Shown here one piece after another: positions 18,413 through 28,431 of a DNA stretch of 64,000 nt. Below the pieces are notes generated by a model. It was given only the letters and a program-made list of their open reading frames with translations, had not been told where the DNA came from and searched no databases. Position 1 is the stretch's first letter, and each line of letters begins with the position of its first letter. Source of the DNA: Sulfitobacter sp. F26204 (GTDB lineage Bacteria > Pseudomonadota > Alphaproteobacteria > Rhodobacterales > Rhodobacteraceae); the NCBI RefSeq assembly GCF_026410305.1, contig NZ_JAPMLQ010000007.1, positions 222,206 to 286,205 of the forward strand. Direction: 5' to 3'. Position numbers and translations under genes: made by a program.

Positions 18413-18615
18413 AAATTCAGGCACCTTCAATCAATACTGGAGCGGTCTTTGCGGTGTGACATGTGGGATTGTGGGGGGGATTGTCAATGCGGCAGGTGAG
18501 CGACATGCCCCCTGGCGCAGCAGATCGACGATGCAAAAGAGCTGCATGGCTGGGATGAATTACGGAAATCTTTCCTTGCATTGTCCCAGCGACAGGCCTG
18601 TTCTGCAGCGGGGAT

Positions 18616-19755
18616 TCAGCTGACCTTGCTGAGTAATCCACCGGGCTGTCGCGCGATTTGCCCCTCAAGTTCAAGATCAACAAGGACCGGGGCCACCTCG
18701 GCGGCCGGTGCGCGCAGGTCACGTATCAACTGATCCTCAGCAACGGGCGAGGGACCAAGCCGGGCGAGAATCTGCAAATGTAGTGCTGCGGTTTCGCGTA
18801 ACCCTCTTTTTGCCGGTGCGGTTTTGGGTGTTGGAAGGGGGAGTTGCGGGGCAGAGGGCGTGCCGAGCACCTCAATTACATCAGCGGCAGAGCGGATCAA
18901 CGTGGCACCGTCACGCAGCAGCATATTGCATCCCGACGCACGGGCATCAAAGGGATGGCCGGGAACGGCCAGCACGTCACGCCCTTGGTCCAAAGCGTCA
19001 CGCGCCGTGATCAAACTGCCGGATTTCGCAGCGGCCTCAATCACAATCGTCGCACGAGACAAGCCCGAGATGATGCGGTTGCGCGTTGGAAAATGTCGCG
19101 CCATCGGTTGCAGGCCCATCGGTTGTTCAGTCAGCCGCAGGCCGGTTTTGGCAATCGATTGGGCCAATTCAGTGTTTTCGGCAGGGTACATTACGTCAAT
19201 CCCGCCAGCCTGTACCGCCAGTGTGCCGGTATCGAGCGCGCCCAGATGCGCCGCCGCATCCACGCCACGGGCCAGTCCCGATACCACTACATAGCCTGCG
19301 GCACCCAGATCACGGGCCAGTAACCTGGCCATGCGCGTGCCCAGAGACGAGGCATTGCGGGCCCCCACAAGCGAGATCATCGGACGCGCCAACAGGGCAA
19401 GATTGCCCAAGGTCCAGAGAAACGGCGGCGCATCATCGATTTCGGCCAACACAGGGGGATATTGGGCATCCCCCAGGGCGACCAATCGCGCGCCCAGGGC
19501 GCGGGCGCAGCGCAATTCGTTAATTACAACCGCTTCAGGGCAGGGACGGTAGTCTTCAACGCCCGCGGCTCTGGCCACCTCTGGCAACGCGGCCAAAGCC
19601 TTTTGTGCAGTGCCGTTTTCAGCCAGCAATCGTTTGTAGGTCGCAATGCCTACCCGGCGCGAGCGCAACAGTCGGAGACGGGCAAACTGTTCGCCTTCCG
19701 GGGGGGGTGGGAGTGGGGGGTGAGAGGAAGAAGGATCGAGTTCCTTGTCAGTCAT
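18616..19755 (-). CDS. dprA: DprA, DNA processing/uptake protein
   Basis: A 379-residue protein that binds incoming single-stranded DNA and loads RecA during natural transformation. An N-terminal SAM-like helical part (about 20-100) is followed by the Rossmann-like DprA domain with SLVGARNASSLGTRMARLLA, VVVSGLARGVDAAAH and FPTRNRIISGLS. A C-terminal winged-helix region occupies about 310-375. It lies about 200 bases upstream of topA on the same strand, an arrangement common in alphaproteobacteria. Confidence 0.92.
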   Translation of the reverse strand: MTDKELDPSSSHPPLPPPPEGEQFARLRLLRSRRVGIATYKRLLAENGTAQKALAALPEVARAAGVEDYRPCPEAVVINELRCARALGARLVALGDAQYPPVLAEIDDAPPFLWTLGNLALLARPMISLVGARNASSLGTRMARLLARDLGAAGYVVVSGLARGVDAAAHLGALDTGTLAVQAGGIDVMYPAENTELAQSIAKTGLRLTEQPMGLQPMARHFPTRNRIISGLSRATIVIEAAAKSGSLITARDALDQGRDVLAVPGHPFDARASGCNMLLRDGATLIRSAADVIEVLGTPSAPQLPLPTPKTAPAKRGLRETAALHLQILARLGPSPVAEDQLIRDLRAPAAEVAPVLVDLELEGQIARQPGGLLSKVS

Positions 19756-19882
19756 CCCGGTGCTCCGTCTGTTGCTGGAATCAGGTATAGGCGGACCTGG
19801 TTAACAGTGCATGAACAGATTGCTGAAAATACACGTCAGCTTGGAATCGATCTTGCAGGTCGCAGTGGCGGGCCTTGCGCGA

Positions 19883-21304
19883 TCAAGCCGCCGAGCCCCC
19901 CACCGTCAATCCGCCGATCATCAAGGTCGGCTGACCCACACCAACCGGCACCCATTGCCCCTGTTTACCACAATTCCCCATGCCCGGATCGAGCGTAGGG
20001 TCATTGCCGATAGCGCGGATCTGTTTCAGCGCCGTTGCACCGTCGCCGATCAGGGTTGCACCTTTGACGGGGGCACCGACCACACCGTCTTGAACCCGAT
20101 AGGCCTCGGTGCAGGAAAACACGAACTTGCCATTGGTGATGTCCACCTGTCCGCCGCCAAACCCAACGGCATATATGCCGTCCTTCAAACCGGCCACAAT
20201 ATCAGTCGGGTCGGTTTCACCACCCGTCATATAGGTGTTGGTCATGCGGGGCATCGGAATATGGGCATAGGACTGGCGACGCCCGTTGCCCGTGCTTTTC
20301 ACCCCCATCAGCCGGGCATTCTGCCGGTCCTGCATATAACCTACAAGCTTGCCATCTTCGATCAGCACATTTTTTGCGGAGGGGGTGCCTTCATCATCCA
20401 CTGAAATCGACCCACGGCGATCGGGAATCGTGCCATCGTCCAGAACCGTAACTCCCTTTGCCGCGATCTGTTGGCCCATCAATCCGGCAAAGGCCGAACT
20501 TCCCTTGCGATTAAAATCACCCTCCAGCCCGTGACCGATGGCTTCATGCAGCAGGATACCCGGCCAGCCAGGGCCAAGCACCACGTCCATCACCCCAGCC
20601 GGAGCGGGCACCGCCTCGAGGTTCACAATTGCAATCCGCAGGGCCTCGCGGGCCTTGGCCTGCCAGTCCGCGGCGGCCAACAGCCCGACCAGACCGATAC
20701 GTCCGCCCCCGCCGGCTGAGCCACTTTCACGACGTCCATTGTGCTCTACGATGACGGATACATTTACCCGCGTCATTGGACGAATATCTCGTACCGATGT
20801 GCCTTCAGGCCGCAATATCTCGATTTCCTGCAAACTCGCGGCGATGCTGGCGCTGACCTGCACTACCCGAGGGTCGAGATCCCGTGCAAAGGCGTCGATC
20901 TCACGCAGTGTTTCGATCTTTACCGGAAAGGCGGCCCCCTCTATCGGATCCGTTTCCGTATAGAGTTTCTGGTTGGTCCCCTCGGGCGCATCCGCCCAGG
21001 TGCCACCGCCGCTGCCGACGGCCAGCCGCGCGGTTTCAGCAGCCCGGCGCAAGGCCGCTTCGGAAATCTCTGTAGAATGGGCATAGCCTGCGACTTCTCC
21101 GCGCACGGCGCGCAGGCCAAAACCTTCCGAAGCATCATAGCTGGCGGTCTTGAGCCGTCCGTCATCAAACATCAGCGCCTCGGAACGGCGGCGTTCAAAG
21201 AACAGCTCACCATCTTCCGCACCCTGTGTTGCTTCGCGTAAAACGATCAGCGCAGTATCGCGATCCAGATCATTTTCGAACGGCGAAAAAGGCGTTTGGG
21301 TCAT
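19883..21304 (-). CDS. tldD: TldD, metallopeptidase subunit
   Basis: A 473-residue TldD/PmbA-family zinc peptidase. The metal motif HEAIGHGLEGD is present in mid-protein, and the conserved C-terminal NCGKQGQ-VPVGVGQPT region is intact. ATG 21304 (MTQTPFSPF) is chosen because AGGA lies seven bases upstream. TldD works with TldE, degrading unfolded peptides or maturing modified peptides. No tldE gene is in the window. The gene diverges from ctaC, leaving about 180 bases for both promoters. Confidence 0.92.
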   Translation of the reverse strand: MTQTPFSPFENDLDRDTALIVLREATQGAEDGELFFERRRSEALMFDDGRLKTASYDASEGFGLRAVRGEVAGYAHSTEISEAALRRAAETARLAVGSGGGTWADAPEGTNQKLYTETDPIEGAAFPVKIETLREIDAFARDLDPRVVQVSASIAASLQEIEILRPEGTSVRDIRPMTRVNVSVIVEHNGRRESGSAGGGGRIGLVGLLAAADWQAKAREALRIAIVNLEAVPAPAGVMDVVLGPGWPGILLHEAIGHGLEGDFNRKGSSAFAGLMGQQIAAKGVTVLDDGTIPDRRGSISVDDEGTPSAKNVLIEDGKLVGYMQDRQNARLMGVKSTGNGRRQSYAHIPMPRMTNTYMTGGETDPTDIVAGLKDGIYAVGFGGGQVDITNGKFVFSCTEAYRVQDGVVGAPVKGATLIGDGATALKQIRAIGNDPTLDPGMGNCGKQGQWVPVGVGQPTLMIGGLTVGGSAA

Positions 21305-21482
21305 TAGGCAATCCTGTATCTGCAAATAAGTTTGCTGTTTCGCGTCCGTTTGACGCAATCGAAAGACTTTATCTTGAGCTTAGAATATGATTGTAAGCAG
21401 CAGGAAGACAACGGGAGCGGTGCCAACCAGGCATCCTAACGTGAAATCATAGCCAAATTTGGTCACAAGATCAGGACGACAC

Positions 21483-22406
21483 ATGAAACATCTTTTTTCT
21501 CTGACTGCGTTTATGGCCAGCTTTGCGGCCTTGCCAGCAATGGCGCAGGATACACTGCAGATTGAGGGGCTTGACGTTATCGGGGCACCGGTCGACGGTG
21601 AAATGGGCTTTCAGCCCGCCGTAACGCGGCTTGCTCAGGACATCCATGATCTGGATTTTCTGATTCTCGTGATCATCACGGTCATTACACTTCTTGTGAC
21701 CGGCCTGATTCTTTGGGTCTGTGTCCGTTTCAACGCGAAGCGTAACCCGACCCCTGCGTCCTTTACGCATCACACACCGGTCGAAATCGCATGGACAATC
21801 GGTCCCATCGTGATTCTGGTGTTGATCGGTGCCTATTCCTTGCCGATCCTGTTCCGCCAGCAGGAAATCCCGCAGGCGGACCTGACGATCAAGGCGATCG
21901 GCAACCAATGGTACTGGTCTTACGAATATGTCGACGAAGGTTTCGGTTTTGACAGCTACATGATCGGTGCCCCGGCCACCCTGACCTCCGAAGAAGAAGA
22001 GGCCGGTGCCGTTGCCAACGTATTGAACGACGTGATGGTCGCAAAGCTGGAAAATGCTGGCTACACTCGCGATGAATGGCTGCTGGCCACAGACACTGCG
22101 GTTGTTGTACCTGTCGGCAAGACCGTCGTGGTTCAGGTAACAGGCTCTGACGTGATCCATGCATGGACCGTTCCGGCATTCGGCGTAAAACAGGACGCGG
22201 TGCCCGGTCGTTTGGCCGAATTGTGGTTCAGCGCAAAGGAGGAAGGCATCTATTTTGGTCAGTGTTCCGAACTTTGCGGACAGGCACATGCCTATATGCC
22301 GATTACTGTAAAAGTTGTCTCGGAAGCAGCCTATGCAGACTGGATCGGCAAGGCCAAGGCAGAATACGCAGGGATTGCGCCAGCGATCCAAGTCGCGTCG
22401 AACTAG
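21483..22406 (+). CDS. ctaC: Cytochrome c oxidase subunit II
   Basis: A 307-residue precursor of the CuA-bearing subunit. A signal peptide (cleaved after ALPAMA) is followed by two membrane helices (about 55-80 and 98-120). The periplasmic cupredoxin domain carries the aromatic patch QWYWSYEY and the CuA ligands in [15 protein letters not shown] 21483 is preceded by AGGA. CuA takes electrons from cytochrome c. A perfect hairpin with a T-run follows, so downstream assembly genes should be expressed less. Confidence 0.95.
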   Translation: MKHLFSLTAFMASFAALPAMAQDTLQIEGLDVIGAPVDGEMGFQPAVTRLAQDIHDLDFLILVIITVITLLVTGLILWVCVRFNAKRNPTPASFTHHTPVEIAWTIGPIVILVLIGAYSLPILFRQQEIPQADLTIKAIGNQWYWSYEYVDEGFGFDSYMIGAPATLTSEEEEAGAVANVLNDVMVAKLENAGYTRDEWLLATDTAVVVPVGKTVVVQVTGSDVIHAWTVPAFGVKQDAVPGRLAELWFSAKEEGIYFGQCSELCGQAHAYMPITVKVVSEAAYADWIGKAKAEYAGIAPAIQVASN

Positions 22407-22413
22407 ACCGTAG

Positions 22414-22431
22414 GGCGGGGATCACCCCGCC
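22414..22431 (+). terminator. Intrinsic terminator between ctaC and ctaB
   Basis: GGCGGGG (22414-22420) and CCCCGCC (22425-22431) form a perfect 7-bp stem with a 4-base loop, followed by TTTTAT. It begins eight bases past the ctaC stop. It probably attenuates transcription into ctaB, making subunit II more abundant than the assembly factors. Confidence 0.85.
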
Positions 22432-22483
22432 TTTTATCACAGCGTAGCGGGGGGGTCTCCGCTCTCCATTTCATCGGGTCAAA

Positions 22484-23419
22484 ATGTCGGATATTGCCAA
22501 CACCCCAGCGCGCGAATACGAGGCACAGCTTGGTGATTATTTCGCCCTGTTGAAGCCGCGTGTGATGCAGCTTGTCGTTTTCACGGCGCTTGTTGGTATG
22601 CTGGCTGCGCCAGTCTCCGTGCACCCTGTGATCGGTTTCGCTTCCATTCTATTTGTTGCTATCGGGGCTGGGGCTTCGGGTGCGCTGAACATGTGGTGGG
22701 ATGCGGATATTGATGCGGTGATGAAACGCACGGTTAAACGCCCAATCCCGGCGGGCAAGGTCCAGCCTGGTGAGGCCTTGGCCCTCGGCGTCGCCCTGTC
22801 CGGCATGGCAGTGATGATGCTGGCACTGAGTGCCAATCTACTGGCTGCGGGCATGCTGTTGTTCACGATCCTGTTCTACGCTGTCTTCTATACAATGTGG
22901 CTGAAACGCGCGACGCCGCAGAACATTGTCATCGGTGGTGCCGCCGGTGCCTTCCCACCGGTGATCGGCTGGATCATCGCAACGGGCAGTTTCTCTGTCG
23001 AAGCATGGTTGATGTTCGCGTTGATCTTCATGTGGACGCCGCCACATTTCTGGGCTTTGGCCCTGTTTATGCGCTCGGACTATGACGATGCAAATGTGCC
23101 GATGCTGACCGTGACCCATGGGCGCCCCGCGACCCGGCGTCATATTCTGGCCTATACCGCCCTTTTGTTTGTGCTGGCCATTGGGACTGGTTTCACGGCC
23201 ATCGGTGGCTACGTCTATCTGGCTTTCGCAGTTGTCTTGAATGTCATGTTCCTGCTGGGAGCCTATCGAATATGGCAACGCGACGAAGTCATGGCCGAAG
23301 CAGATAACTATGCGGTAGAGCGCAAGTTTTTCCGCCTTTCACTCTTCTATCTGTTCCTGCATTTCGGCGCGATCTTGATCGAAGCAACCTTGCGGCCCTA
23401 CGGTTTGGGGGGCTGGTGA
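22484..23419 (+). CDS. ctaB: Protoheme IX farnesyltransferase (heme O synthase)
   Basis: A 311-residue UbiA-family membrane enzyme that attaches a farnesyl group to heme B, giving heme O for the oxidase. About eight to nine hydrophobic segments are visible. The prenyl-diphosphate-binding motif appears as NMWWDADIDAVMKRT and the second Asp-rich motif as MRSDYDDANVPML. The gene overlaps the next small gene by one base (TGATG), showing translational coupling. Confidence 0.95.
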   Translation: MSDIANTPAREYEAQLGDYFALLKPRVMQLVVFTALVGMLAAPVSVHPVIGFASILFVAIGAGASGALNMWWDADIDAVMKRTVKRPIPAGKVQPGEALALGVALSGMAVMMLALSANLLAAGMLLFTILFYAVFYTMWLKRATPQNIVIGGAAGAFPPVIGWIIATGSFSVEAWLMFALIFMWTPPHFWALALFMRSDYDDANVPMLTVTHGRPATRRHILAYTALLFVLAIGTGFTAIGGYVYLAFAVVLNVMFLLGAYRIWQRDEVMAEADNYAVERKFFRLSLFYLFLHFGAILIEATLRPYGLGGW

Positions 23420-23607
23420 TGGCGTTGCGCGCTGAACACGAGATACACACGCGTCGCAAAGGGCGTAATGTGGGGGTTGGCCTGATGTTGGGCGGCTTCG
23501 TCCTTCTGATCATGGTTCTGACCTTTGTGAAGATCACACAGACTGATTTTGCACGTTCGCCGGGCACGACTACGCCGGCCGCCGGCACTGCAGGGGGGAC
23601 AGATTGA
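23419..23607 (+). CDS. Small membrane protein of the cta cluster (CoxF-like)
   Basis: A 62-residue protein with one membrane helix (about 20-38, VGLMLGGFVLLIMVLTFV), a basic N-terminus and a Thr/Ala/Gly-rich tail. It sits between ctaB and ctaG with one-base overlaps on both sides (TGATG). Small single-helix proteins in this position are known in Paracoccus and Rhodobacter cta clusters and are sometimes called CoxF or orf3. Their role in oxidase assembly is not established to my knowledge. Confidence 0.8.
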   Translation: MALRAEHEIHTRRKGRNVGVGLMLGGFVLLIMVLTFVKITQTDFARSPGTTTPAAGTAGGTD

Positions 23608-24182
23608 TGGCCTTATCTGGACCTGCAAGAACCGTTGTACAAACCGTATCGGTTGTTGTTTTCATGGGAGCCATGGCTTGGGCGTCTGTGCCATTTTACG
23701 ACTGGTTTTGTCGTGTCACCGGATTTGGCGGTGTACCCGGACAGGTTGAAGCCGCTTCGGATGAAATTCTGGATCAGACCGTCAAGATCCGGTTTGATGG
23801 AACGGTCAACAGCCACATGGGCTGGGAATTCAAACCTGTCGTTCGCGAAATGGAATTGCGTATCGGCGAAGTGGGATTGGCATTTTACGAGGCCTACAAT
23901 CCGTCGTCGCGACCCATTGCAGGACAGGCCAGCTATAACGTGACACCCTATGCTGCCGGCGCTTATTTCGACAAGATCGACTGCTTTTGTTTTACAGAAC
24001 AGGTGCTCGCTCCCGGCGAACGGGTACAAATGCCTGTCAGCTTTTTCATTGATCCCGAAATCGTCAATGACGATGATGGGAAGTATGTACACACCATCAC
24101 GCTTTCCTATACATTCTACGAAATTGACCTGCCCGAGGGTTATGCAGCCCTGGATGCAGAAACAACAACAGACCTGAACTAG
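23607..24182 (+). CDS. ctaG: Cytochrome c oxidase assembly protein CtaG (Cox11)
   Basis: A 191-residue copper chaperone that delivers copper to the CuB site of subunit I. One N-terminal membrane helix (about 10-30) includes a Cys near its outer end (YDWFCRVTGFGG). The periplasmic immunoglobulin-like domain bears the copper-binding pair CFCF in DCFCFTEQVL. The ATG overlaps the preceding stop by one base. It sits upstream of ctaE in the usual alphaproteobacterial order. Confidence 0.94.
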   Translation: MALSGPARTVVQTVSVVVFMGAMAWASVPFYDWFCRVTGFGGVPGQVEAASDEILDQTVKIRFDGTVNSHMGWEFKPVVREMELRIGEVGLAFYEAYNPSSRPIAGQASYNVTPYAAGAYFDKIDCFCFTEQVLAPGERVQMPVSFFIDPEIVNDDDGKYVHTITLSYTFYEIDLPEGYAALDAETTTDLN

Positions 24183-24197
24183 TAAGGGACGGACCAC

Positions 24198-25004
24198 ATG
24201 GCCCACGCAAAAAATCACGATTATCATATCCTCGCACCGTCCAGTTGGCCGCTGCTGGGAGCTCTGGCAGGTTTTGCCATGCTTTTTGGCGCGGTGCTTT
24301 GGATGCACGATGTGACGCCGTTCCTGTTTCTGGGCGGCTTTGTTGCCGTCCTCTATGTGATGTTCGGCTGGTGGCGCGACGTCGTGCTGGAAAGCAAGAT
24401 CGGCGATCACACGCGTGTGGTACAGATTGGCCTTCGCTATGGTGTCATCTTGTTTATCACCTCCGAAGTCATGTTCTTTTTCGCCTGGTTCTGGTCTTTC
24501 TTCAAACATGCCATGTACCCGATGGAGGACTATGCAGGGTCTGAGTATACAGCGCCTTTTGTCTATCCGGTTGATGCCTTCCATCTGCCTTTGATGAATA
24601 CGCTGATTCTGTTGTTGTCCGGTTGCGCGGTGACATGGGCGCACCATGCCCTTGTCCATGAAAACAACCGCAAGGACCTGATTGCCGGTCTGGCGATTTC
24701 CATCATCCTTGGCATCGCCTTTACCGGCTTGCAGGCTTATGAATACTCGCATCTATTGCACTCCGGTTGGGAGTTTGGCGGCGACGAATTCTATTCCAAC
24801 TTCTTCATGGCAACCGGTTTCCACGGGTTTCATGTTCTGATCGGGACAGTCTTTCTGACTGTTTGTCTGATCCGTGCAATGCGGGGCGATTTCACCCCTG
24901 AACAGCACATCGGATTCGAGGCCGCCGCCTGGTATTGGCACTTTGTGGACGTGGTCTGGTTGTTCCTGTTCTTTGCCGTTTACGTCTTTGGCATTCCCGG
25001 CTGA
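24198..25004 (+). CDS. ctaE: Cytochrome c oxidase subunit III
   Basis: A 268-residue seven-helix membrane subunit. Conserved landmarks are [46 protein letters not shown] and [16 protein letters not shown]. Subunit III supports proton uptake and stabilises the active site. AAGGGA precedes the ATG. Fifteen bases separate it from ctaG, and a strong terminator follows. Confidence 0.96.
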   Translation: MAHAKNHDYHILAPSSWPLLGALAGFAMLFGAVLWMHDVTPFLFLGGFVAVLYVMFGWWRDVVLESKIGDHTRVVQIGLRYGVILFITSEVMFFFAWFWSFFKHAMYPMEDYAGSEYTAPFVYPVDAFHLPLMNTLILLLSGCAVTWAHHALVHENNRKDLIAGLAISIILGIAFTGLQAYEYSHLLHSGWEFGGDEFYSNFFMATGFHGFHVLIGTVFLTVCLIRAMRGDFTPEQHIGFEAAAWYWHFVDVVWLFLFFAVYVFGIPG

Positions 25005-25053
25005 TAAGCCCCATGCACGGGGTTGCATCTGCGACCGCAATATCTGAAAACCC

Positions 25054-25083
25054 AAACACGCGAAGACCCCCCTTCGCGTGTTT
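25054..25083 (+). terminator. Intrinsic terminator after ctaE
   Basis: A perfect 12-bp inverted repeat (AAACACGCGAAG at 25054-25065, complement at 25072-25083) around ACCCCC, followed by TG. It ends the oxidase transcription unit 50 bases past ctaE. Confidence 0.8.
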
Positions 25084-25101
25084 TGTTATGCTTGAGTGTC
25101 C

Positions 25102-25779
25102 ATGAACCGCGCCTTGTTTCTCATCATCATCGGCCTCGGAGGGGCGGCGATACTGGTCTCCCTTGGGTTGTGGCAGGTGCAACGCCTTGGCTGGAAGCAA
25201 GACATCATCGCAGGTATTGAAGCGCGCATTTTTGCAGCCCCGGTCACATTGCCCGCCGTTGCGGACCGCGACGCCGATGCCTATTTGCCGGTTGTGGTCA
25301 GTGGCGAGTTTTCGGGTGATACATTGCGCGTGCTTGTTTCCCAAAAGGAGACAGGAGCAGGTTATCGTTTGATAACCGCATTCGAGACAGAAGGCCGCCG
25401 TATCATGATAGATCGCGGATTTATCCCGGTGGAGGACAACAACATGGCAACTCCGCAGAGCCGGGTTGAGGTGATTGGCAACCTGCAATGGCCACAAGAG
25501 TCAGACGGTTTTACACCGGACCCGGATCTTGACAGGAATATCTGGTTTGCGCGTGACGTTCCTGCCATGGCCGGTTTTTTGCAAACCGAACCGCTGTTGA
25601 TTGTCGCCCGCAAGCTTTCGCAGGATGGTTCTGGTGTGACACCCTTGCCGGTCGACACCAACCGCATCCCGAACGACCACTTGCAATATGCGATCACCTG
25701 GTTTTCATTGGCGGCCATTTGGCTGGCCATGTCTGTTCTCTTCTTACGCCGCCGCCGCGGTACCAAATCCGAAAGCTGA
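25102..25779 (+). CDS. SURF1 family oxidase assembly protein
   Basis: A 225-residue SURF1/Shy1 protein with two membrane helices, one at each end (MNRALFLIIIGLGGAAILV and YAITWFSLAAIWLAMSVLFL). Family marks present are GLWQVQRLGWK near residue 25 and IDRGFIPV in the middle of the periplasmic domain, with HLQYAITWF near the C-terminus. It helps insert heme a into subunit I. ATG 25102 is favoured, with GTG 25096 as an alternative. It follows ctaE after a terminator and is four bases from thrC. Confidence 0.9.
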   Translation: MNRALFLIIIGLGGAAILVSLGLWQVQRLGWKQDIIAGIEARIFAAPVTLPAVADRDADAYLPVVVSGEFSGDTLRVLVSQKETGAGYRLITAFETEGRRIMIDRGFIPVEDNNMATPQSRVEVIGNLQWPQESDGFTPDPDLDRNIWFARDVPAMAGFLQTEPLLIVARKLSQDGSGVTPLPVDTNRIPNDHLQYAITWFSLAAIWLAMSVLFLRRRRGTKSES

Positions 25780-25783
25780 AAAA

Positions 25784-27172
25784 ATGCGCTATATCTCGAC
25801 ACGCGGCCACGCGCCTGCACTGAGTTTTGAAGACACCATGCTGACCGGTCTGGCGCGTGACGGCGGTCTATATGTGCCCGAAGAAATTCCGAGCTTATCC
25901 CATGACCAGATCGCCGCAATGTCGGGTCTATCCTACGAAGACATCGCATTTTCGGTCATGCGCCCCTTCGTTGGTGACACATTTACAGATGCTGAATTTC
26001 GCGAATTGATTGCTAATGCTTATGCCGGTTTCGGTCATGAGGCCCGCGCACCCTTGGTACAGCTTGCACCGAACCACTTCCTGCTTGAGCTGTTTCACGG
26101 TCCCACCCTGGCCTTCAAAGACTTCGCGATGCAATTGATCGGTCAGATGTTTCAAAAAGCCCTTGGCCGTAAAGGAGCGCGTGTCACCATTGTCGGCGCG
26201 ACCTCGGGCGACACAGGTTCTGCAGCGATCGAGGCCTTTCGCGGCCTTGAAAATGTAGACGTCTTTATCCTTTATCCGCATGGGCGCGTCAGCGAGGTGC
26301 AGCGCCGCCAGATGACCACTCCGGACGAAGCCAACGTACATGCCTTGGCCGTCGACGGTGATTTTGATGATTGTCAGGCCCGGTTGAAGGATATGTTCAA
26401 CGATTTTGAATTCCGTGATGGCGTAAAACTGGCTGGCGTCAATTCGATCAACTGGGGCCGCGTGCTGGCGCAAGTGGTCTATTATTTCTCTTCCGCTGTT
26501 TCTTTGGGTGCACCCGCAAGGGAAGTGAGCTTTACCGTGCCTACGGGAAACTTCGGTGACATTTTCGCAGGCTATATCGCTAAACGCATGGGCCTGCCGA
26601 TCAAGGATCTGGTGGTTGCGACCAACCAGAATGACATCCTTGACCGCTGCCTCAAGGGGCAAGGGTATCACAAGGGGGTTGTTGAACCTTCGATCAGTCC
26701 CTCGATGGACATTCAGGTCAGTTCAAATTTTGAGCGCGCTTTGTTTGACGCCTATGGGCGGGATGCAAATGCGGTTGCACAACTGATGCAGGAATTGGGG
26801 CAGGGCGGTTTTGACATCAGTCAGGGAGCGATGCAGGCCTTGCAGGATATTTATACCTCGGGACGGGCCAGCGAAGCGGAAACCAGCGCGACCATTACCA
26901 ACCTGTTGAAAACCACCGGTGAACTGCTGTGTCCACATTCGGCCGTGGGGGTGAAAGTGGCAAAGGAACAGCGCGATGAGACAACGCCGATGATCACCCT
27001 CGCCACGGCCCATCCAGCGAAGTTTCCCGATGCGGTCGAAGCGGCGACAGGCATCCGCCCGCCGCTGCCAGCACGCATGGCCGATCTGTTTGAGCGCAAA
27101 GAGCGCCTGACCCGCGTACCAAATGACATTGACGCATTGAAATTACATATCAAAGGGGCGCTTGGCCTATGA
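25784..27172 (+). CDS. thrC: Threonine synthase
   Basis: A 462-residue PLP enzyme converting O-phosphohomoserine to threonine. It begins MRYISTRGHAPALSFED. The PLP lysine lies in HGPTLAFKDFAMQL, and the cofactor phosphate loop in ATSGDTGSAA. Later landmarks are VPTGNFGDIFAGY and HTAVGVKVA-like HSAVGVKVA. The true ATG (25784) is four bases after the SURF1 stop; the longer frame lies inside SURF1. Its stop overlaps the M16 peptidase start (ATGA), a gene order common in Rhodobacterales. Confidence 0.96.
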   Translation: MRYISTRGHAPALSFEDTMLTGLARDGGLYVPEEIPSLSHDQIAAMSGLSYEDIAFSVMRPFVGDTFTDAEFRELIANAYAGFGHEARAPLVQLAPNHFLLELFHGPTLAFKDFAMQLIGQMFQKALGRKGARVTIVGATSGDTGSAAIEAFRGLENVDVFILYPHGRVSEVQRRQMTTPDEANVHALAVDGDFDDCQARLKDMFNDFEFRDGVKLAGVNSINWGRVLAQVVYYFSSAVSLGAPAREVSFTVPTGNFGDIFAGYIAKRMGLPIKDLVVATNQNDILDRCLKGQGYHKGVVEPSISPSMDIQVSSNFERALFDAYGRDANAVAQLMQELGQGGFDISQGAMQALQDIYTSGRASEAETSATITNLLKTTGELLCPHSAVGVKVAKEQRDETTPMITLATAHPAKFPDAVEAATGIRPPLPARMADLFERKERLTRVPNDIDALKLHIKGALGL

Positions 27173-28431
27173 GCCTGAACGAACACCGCCTCTCCAATGG
27201 CTTTCGCATCGTTACCGAACACATGCCGGGCCTGGCCTCTGCATCGATCGGCGTCTGGGTGAACGCAGGTGGACGCCATGAAACCTCGCAACAGAACGGC
27301 ATTGCGCATTTCCTTGAGCATATGGCTTTCAAGGGAACTGAAAACCGAACGTCCTTGCAGATTGCCGAGGCGATCGAGGATGTTGGCGGTTACATCAACG
27401 CCTATACAAGTCGCGAAGTAACGGCTTATTACGTGCGTGTGCTGGAAAACGATGTTGCCCTCGGGCTTGATGTCATTGCGGATATTCTGCGAAATCCGGT
27501 GATGGATGCCAGTGAGATAGAGGTCGAACGTGGTGTAATCCTGCAGGAAATAGGACAGGCACTCGACACTCCCGACGACGTGATTTTTGACTGGCTTCAG
27601 GAACAGGCCTATCCGGGTCAGGCCTTGGGCCGGACGATCTTGGGGCCAAGCGAACGTGTGTCCAGTTTCAGCCGCGATGATTTGCAGGGCTTTATCAAGG
27701 ATCATTATGGTCCTGAACAGATGGTGCTCGCGGCTGCAGGAGCGGTGGATCACGACGAGATTGTGAAACTGGCCGAAACCCTGTTCGGTGACATGCCCGC
27801 GAAACCATTGTTCCAGATGGATGCTGCGTCATTCAAGGGTGGTGAAACCCGCCAGACCAAACAATTGGAACAGGCGCATTTCGCGCTTGGGTTTGAATCG
27901 CCCAGCTATACGGCTGATGACATCTATGTAGCGCAAATTTATGCTTCGGCGCTTGGCGGCGGGATGTCTTCGCGACTGTTTCAGGAAATTCGTGAAAATC
28001 GCGGACTGTGTTACACGATCTTTGCCCAAGCGGGGGCCTATGCCGATACTGGAATGATGACGATCTATGCAGGCACTTCGGCTGAACAACTGCCGGAACT
28101 TGCTACCATCACGATTGACGAGATGAAGCGAGCGGCAGGCGACATGTCCCCCGCCGAAGTGGCCCGCGCCCGCGCTCAAATGAAAGCTGGCCTGCTGATG
28201 GGGCTGGAAAGCCCGTCAAATCGCGCTGAACGTCTGGCGCGGTTGATCCAGATTTGGGGCCGTATCCCGACTCTCCGGGAAACAATCGAAAAAATCGATG
28301 CCGTCACCACCGGCGATGTCCGCGATCTGGCCGAGCGCATGGCGGGACAGGCACCAGCGGCCTTGGCGCTTTATGGTCCCGTTGAAAAGGCACCGGGACT
28401 TGAGGTTTTACAGGAGCGCCGCGCCGCCTGA
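27169..28431 (+). CDS. M16 zinc peptidase (mitochondrial processing peptidase-like)
   Basis: A 420-residue peptidase related to the beta subunit of mitochondrial processing peptidase. The inverted zinc motif HFLEH is in AHFLEHMAFKGT (about residues 45-56), with the distal Glu in EVERGVILQEIGQ. The second, inactive M16 domain fills the C-terminal half, including GGGMSSRLFQEIRENRGLCY. It starts by ATGA overlap with thrC and ends overlapping the GNAT gene. Confidence 0.92.
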   Translation: MSLNEHRLSNGFRIVTEHMPGLASASIGVWVNAGGRHETSQQNGIAHFLEHMAFKGTENRTSLQIAEAIEDVGGYINAYTSREVTAYYVRVLENDVALGLDVIADILRNPVMDASEIEVERGVILQEIGQALDTPDDVIFDWLQEQAYPGQALGRTILGPSERVSSFSRDDLQGFIKDHYGPEQMVLAAAGAVDHDEIVKLAETLFGDMPAKPLFQMDAASFKGGETRQTKQLEQAHFALGFESPSYTADDIYVAQIYASALGGGMSSRLFQEIRENRGLCYTIFAQAGAYADTGMMTIYAGTSAEQLPELATITIDEMKRAAGDMSPAEVARARAQMKAGLLMGLESPSNRAERLARLIQIWGRIPTLRETIEKIDAVTTGDVRDLAERMAGQAPAALALYGPVEKAPGLEVLQERRAA

